From NCBI GenBank assembly GCA_031290725.1, contig JAITMZ010000141.1, positions 1-5,889 on the forward strand: a stretch of 5,889 nucleotides of DNA, read 5' to 3'. Shown one piece after another: positions 5,392-5,889 of this stretch. How positions within the stretch are numbered: position 1 is the stretch's first letter; the number at the start of each line of letters is the position of its first letter. The stretch is from Spirochaetaceae bacterium (GTDB taxonomy: Bacteria > Spirochaetota > Spirochaetia > Treponematales > Treponemataceae). Position numbers and translations under genes: made by a program. The notes under the pieces are model-generated. The model was not told the DNA's origin. It did not search any database and saw only the letters and a list, made by a program, of their open reading frames with translations.

Positions 5392-5889
5392 GCCATTCTC
5401 CCAATTCTTCGCGTCAAAAATGTTGTCCCGCACATGGAGCCATTGATTCGGCGCGATGTTGTAACGATACTCGGAATGGCGGTAACTGCTCAACGCGCCG
5501 ATAGTGGTAATCGCTATGCCAGCGTCCTTGTCCGGCGTAAGCGGCAGCTGAGTCCAGGGATTTACCGGATTTTCGATAATGCCGCGCAGGGCGAAAAAAG
5601 GCGTGTCCGCGTTGGTCATAAATGAGTTATCAATAGCCATAGCCACAGAGTCTGCGCCAAAATCTTTTACCATGAGCAGCGGATTATATGCCTGCAATGT
5701 TCCGCCGTTAGGCAGCGTGATGTTATTCGGATGATCGTTGGAGCCGCTCCCGTGATCCGCCACCGCGTACAGCGGCAGGGTAAGCACACTGATTGCCGCG
5801 CTTATGGCGATAACGGAAAGACCTGTTTCCTTAAAAATCTTTTCCGCAAACACAAACACAAACTCGATGATTTGCGCTATGGGGAAAAT
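5377..5889 (-). pseudogene. Internally deleted YidC/sulfatase paralogue (5' end outside window)
   Basis: The frame is open from the window edge (5889) to TAA at 5379-5377, 170 residues. The first visible residues, IFPIAQIIEF, align with residues 10-19 of the full-length fusion, so about nine residues lie outside; the GTG at 5859 is not the real start. The first membrane helix runs to LPLYAVAD, then the sequence jumps straight to HG of the sulfatase SDHG motif and continues to the C-terminus, including YNPLLMVKDF, FMTNADTP, GIIENPVNPWT and [11 protein letters not shown]. Relative to the intact protein about 717 residues are gone: most of the YidC-like domain, all later helices, the nucleophile and the first metal site. 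The deletion is in frame, near 5752-5763. It could still make a roughly 179-residue one-helix protein with an exported C-terminal tail, but not an active sulfatase-fold enzyme. Similarity to the intact C-terminus is roughly half the residues, so the paralogues diverged long ago. Confidence 0.82.

Noticed and set aside
5230..5625. Plus-strand open frame with leucine-rich heptads through the 21-bp array
   Set aside because: The heptads are a by-product of a 21-bp period, and the rest of the frame is antisense to the YidC/sulfatase mini-gene.

Overview
The window is a bacterial surface-polymer locus in which every supported gene lies on the minus strand, so it reads right to left. Coding DNA is moderately GC-rich and the short intergenic stretches are clearly AT-richer. 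The mix of a PEP-mutase-type gene start, a GDP-mannose pyrophosphorylase, a YidC/sulfatase membrane fusion and a 21-bp intergenic array reminds me of gut or termite-gut spirochaetes (Treponema-like). That is only a tentative taxonomic guess, because no rRNA or housekeeping gene is present.

In transcription order: (1) 5889-5377, a paralogue of the YidC/sulfatase gene that has lost about 2.15 kb from its middle yet stays in frame, entering from outside the window. (2) 5391-5043, a spacer holding eight 21-bp repeats that start on the stop codon of that gene, then a strong intrinsic terminator. (3) 5042-4899, the first 47 codons of a second manC, cut off. (4) 4857-4142, an overlapping HI0074-like (HEPN-type) / MNT nucleotidyltransferase pair. 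(5) 4063-1367, a full-length 898-residue protein joining a YidC/Oxa1-like domain, extra membrane helices and a C-terminal sulfatase/LTA-synthase-like catalytic domain. (6) 1333-245, an intact single-domain manC. (7) An extended -10 promoter at 230-202. (8) 128-1, the start of a cytidylyltransferase-type gene that looks like the N-terminus of a bifunctional PEP mutase (aepX).

The order YidC/sulfatase then manC occurs twice: intact at 4063-245, and as relics at 5889-4899 with the repeat array and terminator between them. The HEPN/MNT pair sits between the two cassettes. The copies are well diverged (about 82% nucleotide identity over the shared manC start), so this is an old duplication or a merger of related loci, followed by decay of the upstream copy.

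Functional inference: ManC would supply GDP-mannose. The PEP-mutase-type gene would open a phosphonate branch. The sulfatase-fold domain could transfer or remove a phosphate- or phosphonate-containing group on a glycan or lipid outside the membrane. The YidC-like domain lacks the arginine expected in an insertase groove and may instead be a membrane platform for the enzyme. None of this is proven by the sequence. The most distinctive items are the YidC/sulfatase fusion with its mini-paralogue, and the helically phased 21-bp array.
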